Source: Allium sativum
Taxonomy: Eukaryota > Streptophyta > Magnoliopsida > Asparagales > Amaryllidaceae
Assembly: GCA_030737875.1 (NCBI GenBank)
Contig: CM060910.1
Location: forward strand, 634,433,303-634,497,302
Direction: 5' to 3'
Length of the DNA: 64,000 bases
Shown: piece by piece, positions 23,278-35,582 of the stretch
Numbering within the stretch: position 1 is the stretch's first letter
Layout: the number at the start of each line of letters is the position of its first letter
Notes under the pieces: model-generated
What the model was told of the DNA's origin: nothing
The model's input: the letters and a program-made list of their open reading frames with translations, nothing else
Databases searched by the model: none
Made by a program: the position numbers and the translations under genes

Positions 23278-25279
23278 TGTAACGACCCGGAAAATCTGAA
23301 CCAATTTAAAATTTTTAAAGTGGCTAAAATAGTGGATTTCAAAAATTTTAAATAAATATTTTAAATAATAGCAATGAAAAGTGAGTTTGAATCGACGTTT
23401 GAAAATGAATATAATTAATTCTAATTATAAACAAGGCCTGAAATGGCGCGGTAGTTTCAAAATTTGAATTCAAACTTTGACTAACTGTACCGGGTGCAAA
23501 ACAAAACGGATTTGAGTGAAACCAAAAATATTTAAATCTATTAGTGAATACCTTTCTAAAGAATCTGAAAAATCGAAGTTTCATAGCGGAAAGCAAAATT
23601 TATGGCCAAATGAATTTTCAGAAAGGTCGCTATAGAAATTATATAGCCCGTGAAAATGGCCATTTTGCAAACGACCTCGGAATTCGACGAAACCACTTTT
23701 GTTGGATCCGGGATGTGAAGTTATTGCTAGGTTTCAAATTTCATAATTTTTGAAGCTAGTATGTGAGCATGGCAAAGGAAAACGTGTTTTGGTCAATTAT
23801 AGTTAAATTGGATCGACCAGAAATGGGCCATTTTTCAAATGGTCTCAGAATTCGACGAAACTAGTTTTGTTGGGACCGTATCGTCGAAACATAGCTAGAT
23901 TTTTTTTTTGGAATTTTTCGAATCAGTTTGTGGCCCTGACAAATTGAAATGTACATTCAAATCGAATATTGAATGTTTTATATTTTAATTTGAAGGAAAA
24001 CTGACTGAAACAGTCAAATGGGTCTACGAAACATATCCCATTGTGTTCGGAATAGGGGTAAAACGCTATGGATGACAGTCGTTGGGTTTGGATTGGAGGT
24101 CGTGTCAGAAAACCCCTTTTAAAACCCACCGGCCGATCAGATTTTTTATAAAAAAACCTCTTTCTCTCTCCCCGATTAAACGCGAACGACGGCGGAATAC
24201 GCTTGCCCCCTTCTCTCCTCGATTCCTCCTTCCACACTCAGTAAAATCAAGTGCTCCAGTTAAGGATTTTGCAGAGCACCCCTCAAGCTTCAAATCCATA
24301 TAGGATTTGCATTTTTTCGAAGTGTATTTGAAGAGAACCGCGAGTGGGAAGTTCGGAGCTTTGAAGCTCCGCCGTGGCTACGTCAGACCACCGAAGTGGA
24401 CCCCACTTCCGGCGCCTGAGCGCCTCTCCTCCCCCTTCGACCTCGCGCAACCCGATCGTGGAACCATTGCACGGATTGATCGAAAAATCCAAACCTAGTT
24501 TGGAATCATTTCAGAAAAGGTTCGGCTAATTTATTTTGAACTGATTTTTACACTTTTAAGTGTTGCAAACTTGTAAAAATCATATCTTTTTCGTTTCTTG
24601 ACGAAATTCAGTGAAACAAGAGACAGTGAACTCGCGTGGACGTCTTCTACATTTTAGAAGAGACCGCATATTTTTCTGAGCCTTCTGCTATTTTTGGTGG
24701 AGTGGAACCCAATGTGAGATTTCTAAATTATAAACGATATGGAAAACGACGATGTATAAATTATATAATCGATGTATGAGTTATATAAGCGTTGTACACC
24801 TCTTGTATAAGCGTTGTATAAGTTGTACGTTCGATGTATAAGTTGTATATGCGTTGTAAAAATTATATATGTGTTGAAATAGAAATGAAATGCTATATAT
24901 ATATACGCCCCTCGTCCACAAACCATGGACGATATTTATTGGTTGTGATTGGTGTGAAAATTGATTGATAGTGAATGGTTGATTGAAATTGTTTGTGGTT
25001 GAAATTGATTGATTGTGGTTGAAAAATACCCGTTTGTGGTTGAGAAATATTTGGTTGAAACCACATAGGATTAGTTTGTGGAAATGAAAAAAATATACAT
25101 GCCGCCTGCGTGCGAACTAGATGCATGAATCCCCATTGTCAAAAACCGCGAGGTTTTAAGGTAGAGCGAGGAGACGTACTAGGGACGGTCCCGGTTTTAA
25201 CTACCCTACCGTTATGCTGCCGAAATTTTGAATAATATTCATGTGTTAGAATTATTTTCATTTGTTGAAACTATATTTA

Positions 25280-25493
25280 TTCGTTGAATAGAAAACCTTC
25301 ACGTGTTGAATCGATATTCATTCGTTGAATAGAAATTCATGTGTTGAATGGTATTCGTGTTTTAAATATAAAAATCACATTTTTACTCTCTATATATAAA
25401 CTATAGAAAACCTTCATGTGTTGAATCGATATTCATTCGTTGAATAGAAATTCATGTGTTGAATGGTATTCGTGTTTTAAATATAAAAATCAC

Positions 25494-25528
<35 letters not shown>

Positions 25529-26082
25529 AACTATAGAAAACCTTCATGCGTTGAATCGATATTCATTCGTTGAATAGAAATTCATGTGTTGAATGGTATT
25601 CGTGTTTTAAATATAAAAATCACCTTTTTATATATATATATATATACAAACTATAGAAAACCTTCATGTGTTGAATCGATATTCATTCGTTGAATATAAA
25701 TTCATGTGTTGAATGGTATTCGTGTTTTAAATATAAAAATCACATTTTTACTCTCTATATATAAACTATAGAAAACCTTAATATGTTGAATCGATATTCA
25801 TTCGTTGAATAGAAATTCATGTGTTGAATGGTATTCGTGTTTTAAATATAAAAATCACATTTTTACTATATATATAAACTATAGAAAACCTTCATGTGTT
25901 GAATCGATATTCATTCGTTGAATAGAAATTCATGTGTTGAATGGTATTCGTGTTTTAAATATAAAAATCACCTTATATATATATACAAACTATAGAAAAC
26001 CTTCATGTGTTGAATCGATATTCATTCGTTGAATAGAAATTCATGTGTTGAATGGTATTCGTGTTTTAAATATAAAAATCAC

Positions 26083-26141
<59 letters not shown>

Positions 26142-26445
26142 AACTATAGAAAACCTTCATGTGTTGAATCGATATTCATTCGTTGAATAGAAATTCATGT
26201 GTTGAATGGTATTCGTGTTTTAAATACAAAAATCACATTTTTACTCTATATATACAAACTATAGAAAACCTTCACGTGTTGAATCGAAATTCATTCATTG
26301 AATTGAAATTCATGTGTTGAATGGTATTCGTGTTTTAAATATAAAAATCACCTTTTTATCTCTATATATATAAACTATAGAAAACCTTCATGTTTTGAAT
26401 CGATATTCATTCGTTGAATTGAAATTCATGTGTTGAATGGTATTC
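25280..26445. repeat. minisatellite of about 115-bp units with variable (TA)n linkers in LTR A2
   Basis: CTATAGAAAACC starts at 25401, 25531, 25651, 25765, 25879, 25990, 26144, 26259 and 26375, giving nine units, after a partial unit near 25285. Each unit holds GTTGAATCGATATTCATTCG and GTTGAATGGTATTCGTG and ends in an AT microsatellite of variable length, which accounts for the spacing of 111 to 154 bases. Confidence 0.95.
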
Positions 26446-26740
26446 ATATTTTGAAAGAAATTGTTTTATAATAAAAAATCCTATTTTTATCATCAATATG
26501 AACTATATAAAATAATCTTGTTTTGAAATAAATTGTTTTATAAGAAAAATCCTATTTCTATCACCTATATTAACTATATAAAATAGTCGAGTTTTGAAAT
26601 AAATTGTTTTACATTAAAAATCACATTTTTATTATATACATGAGTTGTTAAAAATAGTGAAGTGTTGAAATAGAAGACAGTTAGATAAAAATATAATTTT
26701 TATCAAATGTATGAAAAGAATATAGCTTTGAAATCGGAGA

Positions 26741-26742
<2 letters not shown>

Positions 26743-26777
<35 letters not shown>
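26743..26777. repeat. (TA)n microsatellite in LTR A2
   Basis: An alternating TA run of about 34 bases after ATCGA. Confidence 0.9.
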
Positions 26778-26780
<3 letters not shown>

Positions 26781-29092
26781 TGAATTAAAATATATCGAAT
26801 AACGAAGCTGCAGTTCGTATTTTGAAACCGTGATTTCAAACGATTAGTTTGGGAGATCCGACCATCGGATTTTCCTGAAACCGCAACCGTTGGGTTTGCT
26901 TTGGAAATATCTTTCCAACGGCACCAACTTTGTAAAAATCCAATGGTTGGATTGTCTGGAATGTTTAATTCAAATCTGAAGAAAAACAACGTCAGAATCG
27001 ATTATATTTATATATCTATATAAATATAATTATATTAAATCAAATAACGACGCTGTAGTTCGTATTTTGAAATCGAAACTTCAAACGATTATACCGGGAG
27101 ATCCGACCGTCGGATTTTCCCGAAACTGGAACCGTTGGATTCGTTTTGAAAAGATATTTCTAATGATGTAAATTTTGTGAAGATCCAACGGTTAGATTTT
27201 CGGATATGTGTAAATCAAATCTGAAGAAAAACAGCGCCATGGCCGCGTTATGGCCCGAAGCGTCGTTTTGAATAAATTGGCTATTTTAAAATAAATAAAA
27301 ATAGCGATAAATCATTATAAAATATTATAAACGATATGGATGTGAAATTTAGAAACTAATTGAAGGTTGGCTAAGTCGAATGGTTTCCTGGGTGTCGATC
27401 TGATGTTGGTTTCAGCCTTCGGGGTTAATATTTGGGAAATCGTTCTCTTACTGATTGACGGTTAGTGACTAATAAATTGAAATGATGCGTGTGTATGTTA
27501 GTGTTGCACTTGTTTATTATATACGCGAATTGCTCAGAAATACCGGGTTTATCCCATTCTGAATAACTGAATCGACGATAAGAAGTCAAAGATGAAGACG
27601 GGGGTTGAAGACCGATCTTCACCTCGTTTGGATGGTAACTGATGTCCTGATTGGGTGGCATCCCGAAATATGGATAATGAGTGGTGATCGTCCAGACGTA
27701 CGTGGGAATCGATGGATATGCGAGGTATATAGTGCCTCCGGTTTCGTTCCGACCCAGAATGGACTTGTAAATGGATTGTTTGTCCGACATTGGAATTTAT
27801 TCTATGTGATTGATAGCCACCAGTTGCATGGTGTGAATTGCCTGTGTGGCATACTAAGATGCAGTGATCAGGGCTTCTGTTGAAAAGCAAAGTCTTGAGA
27901 TTGATGATCAAAGCACCGCCTGTGTGGCGTAGCTTTGTGTATAACATGAATTCGTGAGCCTCACACCTCGGTATGAACCAGAAACGGGAGAAGGACCTCA
28001 GGGAGGGCATGCGTTTCTTTCTAGCTAGGAGTTGTGTCGGTGTTTTTACAAGGCTTGACATTTTACTTATATGGATGATGGATAGCGAGGCGCCTCGGAT
28101 ATATCTGTCGATCCGGGACCGATGGAGTCATTCGTTGGCTCATTTACGCCCCATAGGGCGGGGAGACGTAGTGTTCAGGCATAATAATCCACATTGGTGG
28201 ACCGGCCCTGACGATCCAGGGGGCAGTTGCGGCTGTTCCTGAGACATGGGCTAGATTGTCTCGAATTCGGTAAGGACTATCTTTTGCCTTGGTTCATGAC
28301 GGAAATCCAATTTCCAAATACGACATCGTGCGGTTTTGATTGTATATATATATATATGGCGACATGATATATGGTACCCATGCCATCTATGATTGATAGT
28401 TATGATTCGAAATTGTTTTTGAAACATGTAAACACTAGTAATAATATCAATTGCTTTTGTTTTATTCGTATCAACCATATTTTGGCCATTATAAGGTAAA
28501 ACTCTATCCTCCGGTTTGTGTTGCATTGTGTGATGGGAACTGAGTCTTATAATGGCTTCATTTTTATAAAAATCATTGCGATGTTTAAAAGAATGATTTG
28601 TTTTAAAGCACTGGCAATCCAATGGAGTAAACCCGTTCCACGAAAGTGGCGTGGTCCTGTGATTAGCCATATTTTAAATGTGTTGAGTAGATTTCTCATA
28701 CCAGTCCCATAACTAACTCGTAGTTTGTTTCACTTTCAAACTCGGGTGCCCCTTTTTCTACATGGGCAACCTTGTATTTAGGTTTTAGCTGGCTCTTTCT
28801 GGATAGCTGGAGTTGAAGATGGATTCTATCATTTATCTCTTTTTATGCTGTTCAGCTCCTATTGTACATTATGTTTGTTTTTCCGCTGTAGACATTTATG
28901 TATAGCTGAACTGTATTTGTACTAAGTATGATCCTGTATACTGTGTAACTCTGATGATTACGTTTATCCAGTATATTCTATTGTGCATTATCTGGTGTAT
29001 TTATTTAATTTATGTTCTGTTATTATCTGTTTCTGTGTTATATTCCAAGGATTACCCTTGCCGCCGTCAGTACGGGGTTTGGGGTCGTTACA

Positions 29093-29097
29093 GTTTT
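29093..29097. repeat. target site duplication GTTTT, right of A2
   Basis: An exact copy of 23273-23277, directly after the LTR end TTACA. Confidence 0.93.
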
Positions 29098-30063
29098 ACA
29101 AATATATAAACGGTAATTAAATGAAAAATTAATACTCGATTTAATTATAATTTGTACAGTCTTAGTTTTAAATAAAAACAAGAGAAAATATCTGTAAATA
29201 AATGTAAACTACCATTTAACTTAGCTAAATTTAATAGAATATTAGAGTATATTTGTTTCTTAAAATATATATTGAAAAATTCAATTAAAAAAAACCTAAT
29301 TTCATAGTTTTTGTAATGCATAAATACATTTTTCAGTTCGTTTCTTTTCATAAAAAATATAGCAGGAACAATGTAATATTGCGGAAATAATGGGATACAG
29401 CGGGAACAACAGAATAAAGCGGGGCTTAAAGCGGGAAGGTTATATTAGAGGCTATTTAGGAAAAGCATAGCGGTAGTAATCTGCTATAGGATATAGCGAC
29501 GTTACAGTAGAGTAATAACAGGGCATTAACTGCACAGGCTAGAAGACAGAGTCAAGTGTATATGCCTGTGTGTGTAAGAGAGAGAGAGAGAGAGTGTGTG
29601 TTTATAATGAATGACATGTAAAATGTGAATACGAAATGCATGTGTATATGAACTGAATGTGTATGTAGAAATAGTTGAAACTAAAATGTATACAATTCAT
29701 GTAATAGATGTTAGTTCGAATAAGATATTTGTTTGTTATTCATATTCTTGTTTAAATATTTATTTTAAATTGGTGGACCATATACTCAACAGTTATGTTT
29801 AAATAAACTGATGTAATAATGAGCCTATCGCATCATACGTCTAAAAAAAGTGATGTAATAGACAATCTGTTGCATTAGATGGTTAAAAGAAACCGATTTA
29901 AAAGATGGTCTATTATATTAGTTTATGTAAAGAAAACATTGTATAAAGCCATCTTAGACATCAACCAAAACTGATGTGAAAGCCCCTGACCTTCCTCTAC
30001 ACTCGCAAAGACATCGATCATAAAATACTCATACATCGACCAAAAACCATTTTTCTAGTAGTG
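29098..30063. other. CACTA-1 right segment
   Basis: AT-rich, with no gene recognised. At 29380-29500 there is a cluster of AGCGG, AAAGCGGG and CTATAGGATATAGCG words. The same vocabulary appears at 23150-23250 on the other side of A2, so A2 may sit inside a small further insertion within CACTA-1. A (GA)n run lies at 29577-29594. The subterminal part (29800-30063) has ATGTAATAGACAATC-type and GATGGTCTATTA-type short repeats and ends TTTTTCTAGTAGTG. Confidence 0.6.
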
Positions 30064-30231
30064 TCTCCTGGGCTCAACTCCTAGAGGGGGGTCGAACGCT
30101 CCGGTCGACCTCCCTCTTGTAGGGGAGCCCAGTGAGGATTGTTTTACAGAGGGACTTATTTATATTTTACATTAAATGAACCACTTAGATTTAACCTATT
30201 GGATCTAACGGCCTATATACACGATGTCACC

Positions 30232-30238
30232 TATAAAT
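30232..30238 (+). promoter_or_regulatory. TATA box of LTR C
   Basis: TATAAAT lies about 110 bases after the GTCGA-rich block, followed by a CA/CT-rich leader. Insertion of CACTA-1 separates it from the LTR start by more than 16 kb but leaves promoter and leader together. Confidence 0.65.
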
Positions 30239-31539
30239 ACAACCCTCAACCCTCACTCAAAACCCTACAACCATTCTTCTCGATGCCTCTATGATGCCTT
30301 TTTACCATCTCTAATTCTAGAAAAGAAAAAAGGTTTAGGTTTTCTTCTATCTTCCTACCTATTCTATCTCCTCTATTTTATTCTAACATAGATTTAGAAT
30401 TATTCTAAAATTTAGATTCATATATATAATATTCTAATATGTGATTCTTATGTAAGTTTGGAGCATGTTTTCTTACAAAGGCGAGATCCAAACCTTATTC
30501 TATTCAATCCTGTTATCGCTCTCCTTAATAGCACTATGAGTGGAATCCATTTGAGTTCCTATTTTCCTATAATTTTTTAGTTTAAGACTTGGAATATTAT
30601 GCCTAGGAAGGTTTGAGTTCATACGAAAAGAACTCAACATTAAAACCCTTAAAACCTTCCATTTTGTTTATGTTTTTATGACGGAATGTTCAATCTATTG
30701 TATATGTGAGTCTGAATTATTGTAATAATAAAAGAGGAACATGTGATGTTGTATATTATCTATACTTGACATATTTATCTTATTTTTGTGTAAATTCATA
30801 TGTATGGTTTTGTTGCAAAAGGTTAAGATTTGGAGAAATTGTTAATATGAATAGGTTTAAATCTTTATTTCTGAATGGGGAACGTATTATTTACAAGATT
30901 TCCAACTATTAAGGTTTTGCTTATAAATGTATATAAAAAGTGAATATATTCCAGAAACGAAATTATATATATATATATATATGTGTGTTAATATATACAT
31001 TTTATTCATCTTTTATTGTTAGCATAATCAAGTCAAACTTAGGTTATAAGTTTTGTGTTGATATTGTTGTTTTTCCCATTTTTGATTATTACATGTTAAT
31101 ATGTACATTTATGCCATGATTGAAGGAAATATGGGAAATAACTTGTACACCTTTAAAATTTGTTACGGATTGACATTTCAAACGTAATCAGGATGTTAAT
31201 CTCATTTGATTAATTTAAGTCTCTAATATATATGTATATATATAGCGTAAACAACGTAATAATAATATGTATTTAATGCGTAGTAAATATGGTTAAATTA
31301 GGAATTTGAATTTGAATGTAACCTAGGGATTTGTATGTTCGTGTATGCGTTAATGACCTTAGATATATGTATGACGCATAGAAACGAGGTTAACCGTTAC
31401 TTGTAGTAGAAATCTAACTAGAACCGACTGGTATATCCAGCATCTACAAGTAAGCCGGGTTAATGTGAGCGGTCTAAGTGTCATTGGCCATTACAATTAA
31501 TACACTATGGTACGAGGTTGGGCCCAATTTGTAGTAGAA

Positions 31540-32350
31540 GCTGCTTGGAACTACCCGACAAATCTAGCATCTACAAGTGGTTGGTCTAATATGGGATGTC
31601 TAGCGTATGTATATTTACATTTTGTGCGTAAAGTAGGTCTGTAATAGGAAAAAGGTATTAAGTGGTTGACCTTTCTCTTGTTGGGTATTAAGTGGTTACG
31701 ACTAGGTCCGTTCCTAAGGTTCACTCCTTGGTTCTGGACCCAAGTCACTGGACCCGCCCTTCGAGGATTTAAATGGTTGTTGGGTCCTACTTTCTCCTGT
31801 ATGTTATTAAATGGTTTTATTAGACGGTACCGTGGGTAGGGTAGTTCTCTAAGTAATGTACGCTTCTTATCTAAGGGCTAGTGAGGGCTAACCTAGGGAC
31901 CAAAATATATATGGCCAAAAGGAACCAACGTCTAAGGGAAGTATTAAGTGGCTTGCAGTTCACCTATAGAGAAAACTAGATAGTAACAAGAGGGTCAGCA
32001 GGTAGGGTTCTCTTAAAATGTGTTCCTGACCCTAACCTGTTAGTAAGTGGCCTTTATTATTTCTCGACCTACAAAGAGATTATATACTTTATGACGTTGA
32101 TGTAAGAGATGAGCTCTTAAGTGGTTATGGGCTCGCCATAGGGTATTAAGTAACGTAGGGATGTCCATCCTTAATATATTAGTAAATGACCTTAGGTGAC
32201 TAGAAATAGCCCGTCTCGTGGGGTATTAAGTGATTATAAAGAATGTCTGCCTTTAAATTATTTAGTGGGTATTAAGTGACCACAAGTACGTCTACCTTTA
32301 GATTTACTTATAGGCCTTAAGTGACTATTAGGATGTCCGCCTTATATGTT
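31540..32350. repeat. degenerate tandem array in LTR C (GGTATTAAGTGG units)
   Basis: About ten diverged units of 60-100 bp with GTATTAAGTGG or TTAAATGG followed by GTCTGCCTTTA-like sequence. It resembles the TTAAGTG arrays of LARD-1 and element E. Confidence 0.7.
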
Positions 32351-33346
32351 TGATTGTGTGTATGTTTGTTACATAGACATAACATAAAGAGTTTATACTG
32401 CCAAGTTTAGGGAATAGTTATTCCTAAACTCATATGCATTTCATTCACTAGAAGTTTATGTTCTTCCCTTCCTCCTATTAACATTAATAGGTTAGTATCT
32501 GAGACTATTGACTATGGACGAGGAAAGTCTGCTTGGAGGAGGAGCCTCTCGAAGACTTAGTTATAGTGGCAGTAGCCTTAATATTGTTATTGTTATGTAG
32601 TTGGGATAATGAATAATTGATGTACCTTGTACCTTTGAAACTTATTGTATTTGAATTTTTGGTTTAATAATGGTATTTCTATTTTTATGCTATCATATTT
32701 TATCCCTTCCATTGTGTGAGATTCTGATTATCGTTTATAATGCTCTGTGATACCTGTTTAGTATTTCCTTGTGGGAACTAATGATCCGTTTAGAGCGGCT
32801 TTAAGTTTCGATAGGCCTTTTCTGGGTCAGAATTTAGGCCCATTATGAAACACCCCGAATTTTAATAAACAATAATTAAATGTAAAAGATTAATAAACTA
32901 AATATTAAACAAAATAATATTCAGAATTGGACAATGGGACTAGCACCATTGTGTCCATTTTAATTTTCTAATGAAAATGTACACTTGGTTTGCAAAAATT
33001 GGGGTTAAAATGAATTATTTATGAATTAAAGAAGAATTTGGAAAATTAAAATAAATATACATATGGAATAAACGATCATTTGGCGACCTGGCCCACTTGG
33101 GCCGACGACCCCGGTGTTGACCCAAGGAGGCAGGTGGGTCAACCCAGGTCGAGAATGTTGCGTTCCTTGGCCAACATGCAAGGCAGTGTATGTTTATTAT
33201 TTCCCACCGTTATTTTTCTGAGTTGGCATTGTTTCACTGGTTTATTTTGAACCAAAGGATGACGTGGTGCTTTCTTATTGGTCCGATGACATGGCTGGAC
33301 CAGATCTAATCTTGGATTTGGATGGTTGAGGGCATCCAGGAAATCC

Positions 33347-33354
33347 TATAAATA
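33347..33354 (+). promoter_or_regulatory. TATA box of LTR D
   Basis: TATAAATA lies about 500 bases into the LTR, followed by TTTCTCATTTCTTCACATCC, a CT-rich leader. Confidence 0.65.
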
Positions 33355-34244
33355 TACTAGTAGATCCTTTCTCATTTCTTCACATCCATTCTCTCCTATT
33401 CTTCTTCTTCCCCATGCCTATCCTCAAAATTAAGAAGAGCCAAATAGTTAAATTTTATGAGGATAAAGAAGTTCTTAAATATTTATTTTATTTTATAAAC
33501 TCTTCTGGAGGCGGTGGTTTTGCTAGATCTAAGAAGAAGGCCATGAGGGAAGCTTTGATCATCAAAACTATGAGTTGTTTGTAATTTTTAGATTATTTAT
33601 TTGCATACTAAAGTTTAGACAGTTAAATTGTTTAGATTGCAAGTTTTATATTTACAGTATTTGCATGCTAAGCTTTTAATAGTTACTATAGTTTATTTAT
33701 TGTTTATGCCTATTTCTTTCCAGTTGTTTATTGTTAATAAGTAATTCTCCTTCTTCTATCCCCTTATTTATTATAATTTTATTTACAGTAATGCTTATTA
33801 CCTATTTTATTTGTTTTGATTATTTTTGAGTCTAGGCTTTGTAAGTAGCCTAGGCCGTTTCCCATTTTATTTTAGCGCAGAGCCTAGGCCTGAAAAGAAC
33901 CTAGGACTTTATCATCATTTTTGCATTAAATTGGATTAATGTTAAATTTGACTTAAAAAGGGATTTTGGGCATGGTAGGACTGATTAAATACTTTAATCA
34001 GTATTGGACTGTAAATTAGGGATAATCCTTAATATGTAATTGGAGAACATGTAAACATATGAACTAGAATAAGATTGAACTTAACTAGATGTTAACTAAC
34101 ATGAGAATGGATTGTATAAAAAGTCGACATTAAATAGGAATGTTAATACAACCTAGGGATATACCATGTGGCCATATAGGGCTTATTAATACACTTAAAT
34201 TATGTTAAGTTAAATTGATGATAACATTAATAAACTGAGACAGA

Positions 34245-34435
34245 GGGAGTCTGTTTCGGTAGCGTGGGGATGATTGAGGAAGATAACTGGCTCGTATATT
34301 AGGTATGTTCCAACATCGTGGGGCTGATTGGGGAAGATAAGAGGGCTAATAACACATGGAATCCTAGTTTAGGTCTGTTCCGGCAGCATAGGGCTGATTA
34401 GGGAAGATAAGGGCCCTAATAAAATAATATATAGG
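34245..34435. repeat. tandem unit GGGGCTGATTGGGGAAGATAA in LTR D
   Basis: Three diverged copies at about 34262, 34319 and 34391, each preceded by GTTCC or GTTTCGG and followed by GGGCTAATA or similar. Unit lengths are uneven. Confidence 0.75.
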
Positions 34436-35412
34436 GACCAAGTCTAAGGGTGACTTGTGTCAATTGAATATTTGGTTTGGAACCCATATCAATTGGTATC
34501 CCTTTTTATCATGGAGATATCACACTTGGTAGAGGCTAGGGCACGCTTTACTGTACTGGATATTAAGAGGTTCAAACGAGGTGGGTACGGGAATGCGTTC
34601 TAATGGGGCGATGAATTCGCATCATTGCAATTGGAGAAGATCAACCGTTGCAATGCTTGTGATTAACGGTTATGTCATTTTAGTTGATGGGTTCGGGATT
34701 GATAACCCCAAATTCCATAGCTGGCATAGGTTATTACATTATGGGTATAGGAGCCGATCGATGGGTAGAAATTAAGTAAACCTAATTGTGACATCTCGAT
34801 AGTTGGTGCAATAATCTCGGATGTGAATGAGAAGCCTATCTTTATTCGTGTTTATCTTTCCTTTTATCTCATTTATGCTTTTAGGTCTACTGCACTTAGA
34901 ATTCTTTATCTGTCTAAATGCTTCCTTAACTTATGCACATGCTGGAAATTATTAGAACTCGCCAGACGTATGTCTGACCTAGTTTGTTTTCTCCTTCTCT
35001 CTTCCTTCCCCTCCACCCTCGGCGCAGGGTGGAGGATCTCAGTGGTGATTCTTGATTATTCGGTTCATCTTGGATTCAAACTCTTTCCAGATTCATGTAT
35101 TGTTTCACTTCTTATTTTCTGATCGTTGTATTGACATCTGAGAGGGATGGTTTTTATGGCTTTACTTATGTACTCTGATATTATGGTTTTCCACGAGATA
35201 GTTTTATGATGATGACTATTTGGTATTTTGAAATGTAATAAGTATTGTGATTGGACTTGCTTATTTAAAATAATGTTTTAAAGTTTCCGATGTGTTTTAT
35301 ATTTTTATCTTGTGAATATTTGTCTTTGTGTTATTACTTTATACCTAAGCGCTTCATAAACCTTATTGCATCCTCATATGTGTGGCGTTAAAGGGTGTGG
35401 GGGTATTTCATT

Positions 35413-35424
35413 TAGTATTAGAGC
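35413..35424 (+). promoter_or_regulatory. degraded primer binding site of element D
   Basis: TAGTATTAGAGC matches TGGTATCAGAGC except for two transitions, two bases after the LTR end. Confidence 0.75.
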
Positions 35425-35582
35425 CTAAGGTTAGAAGATCAGAAATTTCTTTTTTCTTTTCGAAAAAGTGTTTTCAAAAGTAAAGAATTTTCAAGTATAA
35501 CCTGTTTTTTAAAATATCCCCTCAAGTTAATTATCGTATTTCCTTCGCCCCTTTTTAAATCCTTGTCTCTTTTCTTTTTGGC

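Larger units (their letters stand above)
23278..29092 (+). mobile_element. A2: solo LTR of family A, 5815 bp
   Basis: It runs from TGTAACGACCCGG to GGGGTCGTTACA, with inverted terminal bases and a perfect 5-bp duplication GTTTT on both sides. That makes it a complete solo LTR left by recombination between the two LTRs of a full element. Shared blocks with A1 include CGACGAAACCACTTTTGTTG, CCCATTGTGTTCGGAA and GTGAATTGCCTGTGTGGCAT. The antisense 170-codon frame at 27549-28061 and the frame at 28251-28670 are not maintained in A1 or LARD-2. Confidence 0.95.
13712..30063. mobile_element. CACTA-1: CACTA (En/Spm-type) DNA transposon carrying two nested solo LTRs
   Basis: The left end is TACTACTAGAAAC (13712) and the right end is TTTTTCTAGTAGTG (ends 30063). 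The inverted termini share ACTACTAGAAA, and the first C of the left end has mutated to T. The element is flanked by TCT at 13709-13711 and TCT at 30064-30066, the 3-bp duplication expected of CACTA elements. Removing nested LTRs A1 and A2 with one copy of each duplication leaves about 4.5 kb, close to CACTA-2. No transposase frame was recognised, so it is probably non-autonomous. Subterminal AACATCAGTTTCTAAAAC (19748) and the AGACATCAACCAAAACTGATG (from about 29963) region are partial inverted counterparts. Confidence 0.88.
30064..32845 (+). repeat. LTR C, right part (continues after CACTA-1)
   Basis: This continues LTR C after the TCT duplication. It has a GTCGA-rich block (30085-30120), a TATA box and leader (CAACCCTCAACCCTCACTC), an AT-rich body, then a TTAAGTG-type array. 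With the left part it totals about 3.2 kb, similar to LTR E. The exact 3' end was not identified. LTR D starts at 32846, and C may be complete there or truncated. Confidence 0.7.
32846..35410 (+). repeat. 5' LTR of element D, 2565 bp
   Basis: It runs from TGAAACACCCCG to GGGGGTATTTCA, with inverted termini TGAAA/TTTCA in place of the usual TGTAA/TTACA. A degraded primer binding site follows two bases later. It contains a GTCGA-like block (33090-33165), a TATA box, and three imperfect copies of a GGGGCTGATTGGGGAAGATAA unit. Confidence 0.88.

Noticed and set aside
27549..28061. 170-codon minus-strand frame, the longest in the window
   Set aside because: It is antisense to solo LTR A2. The homologous parts of A1 and LARD-2 are broken in that frame, and no domain is recognisable.
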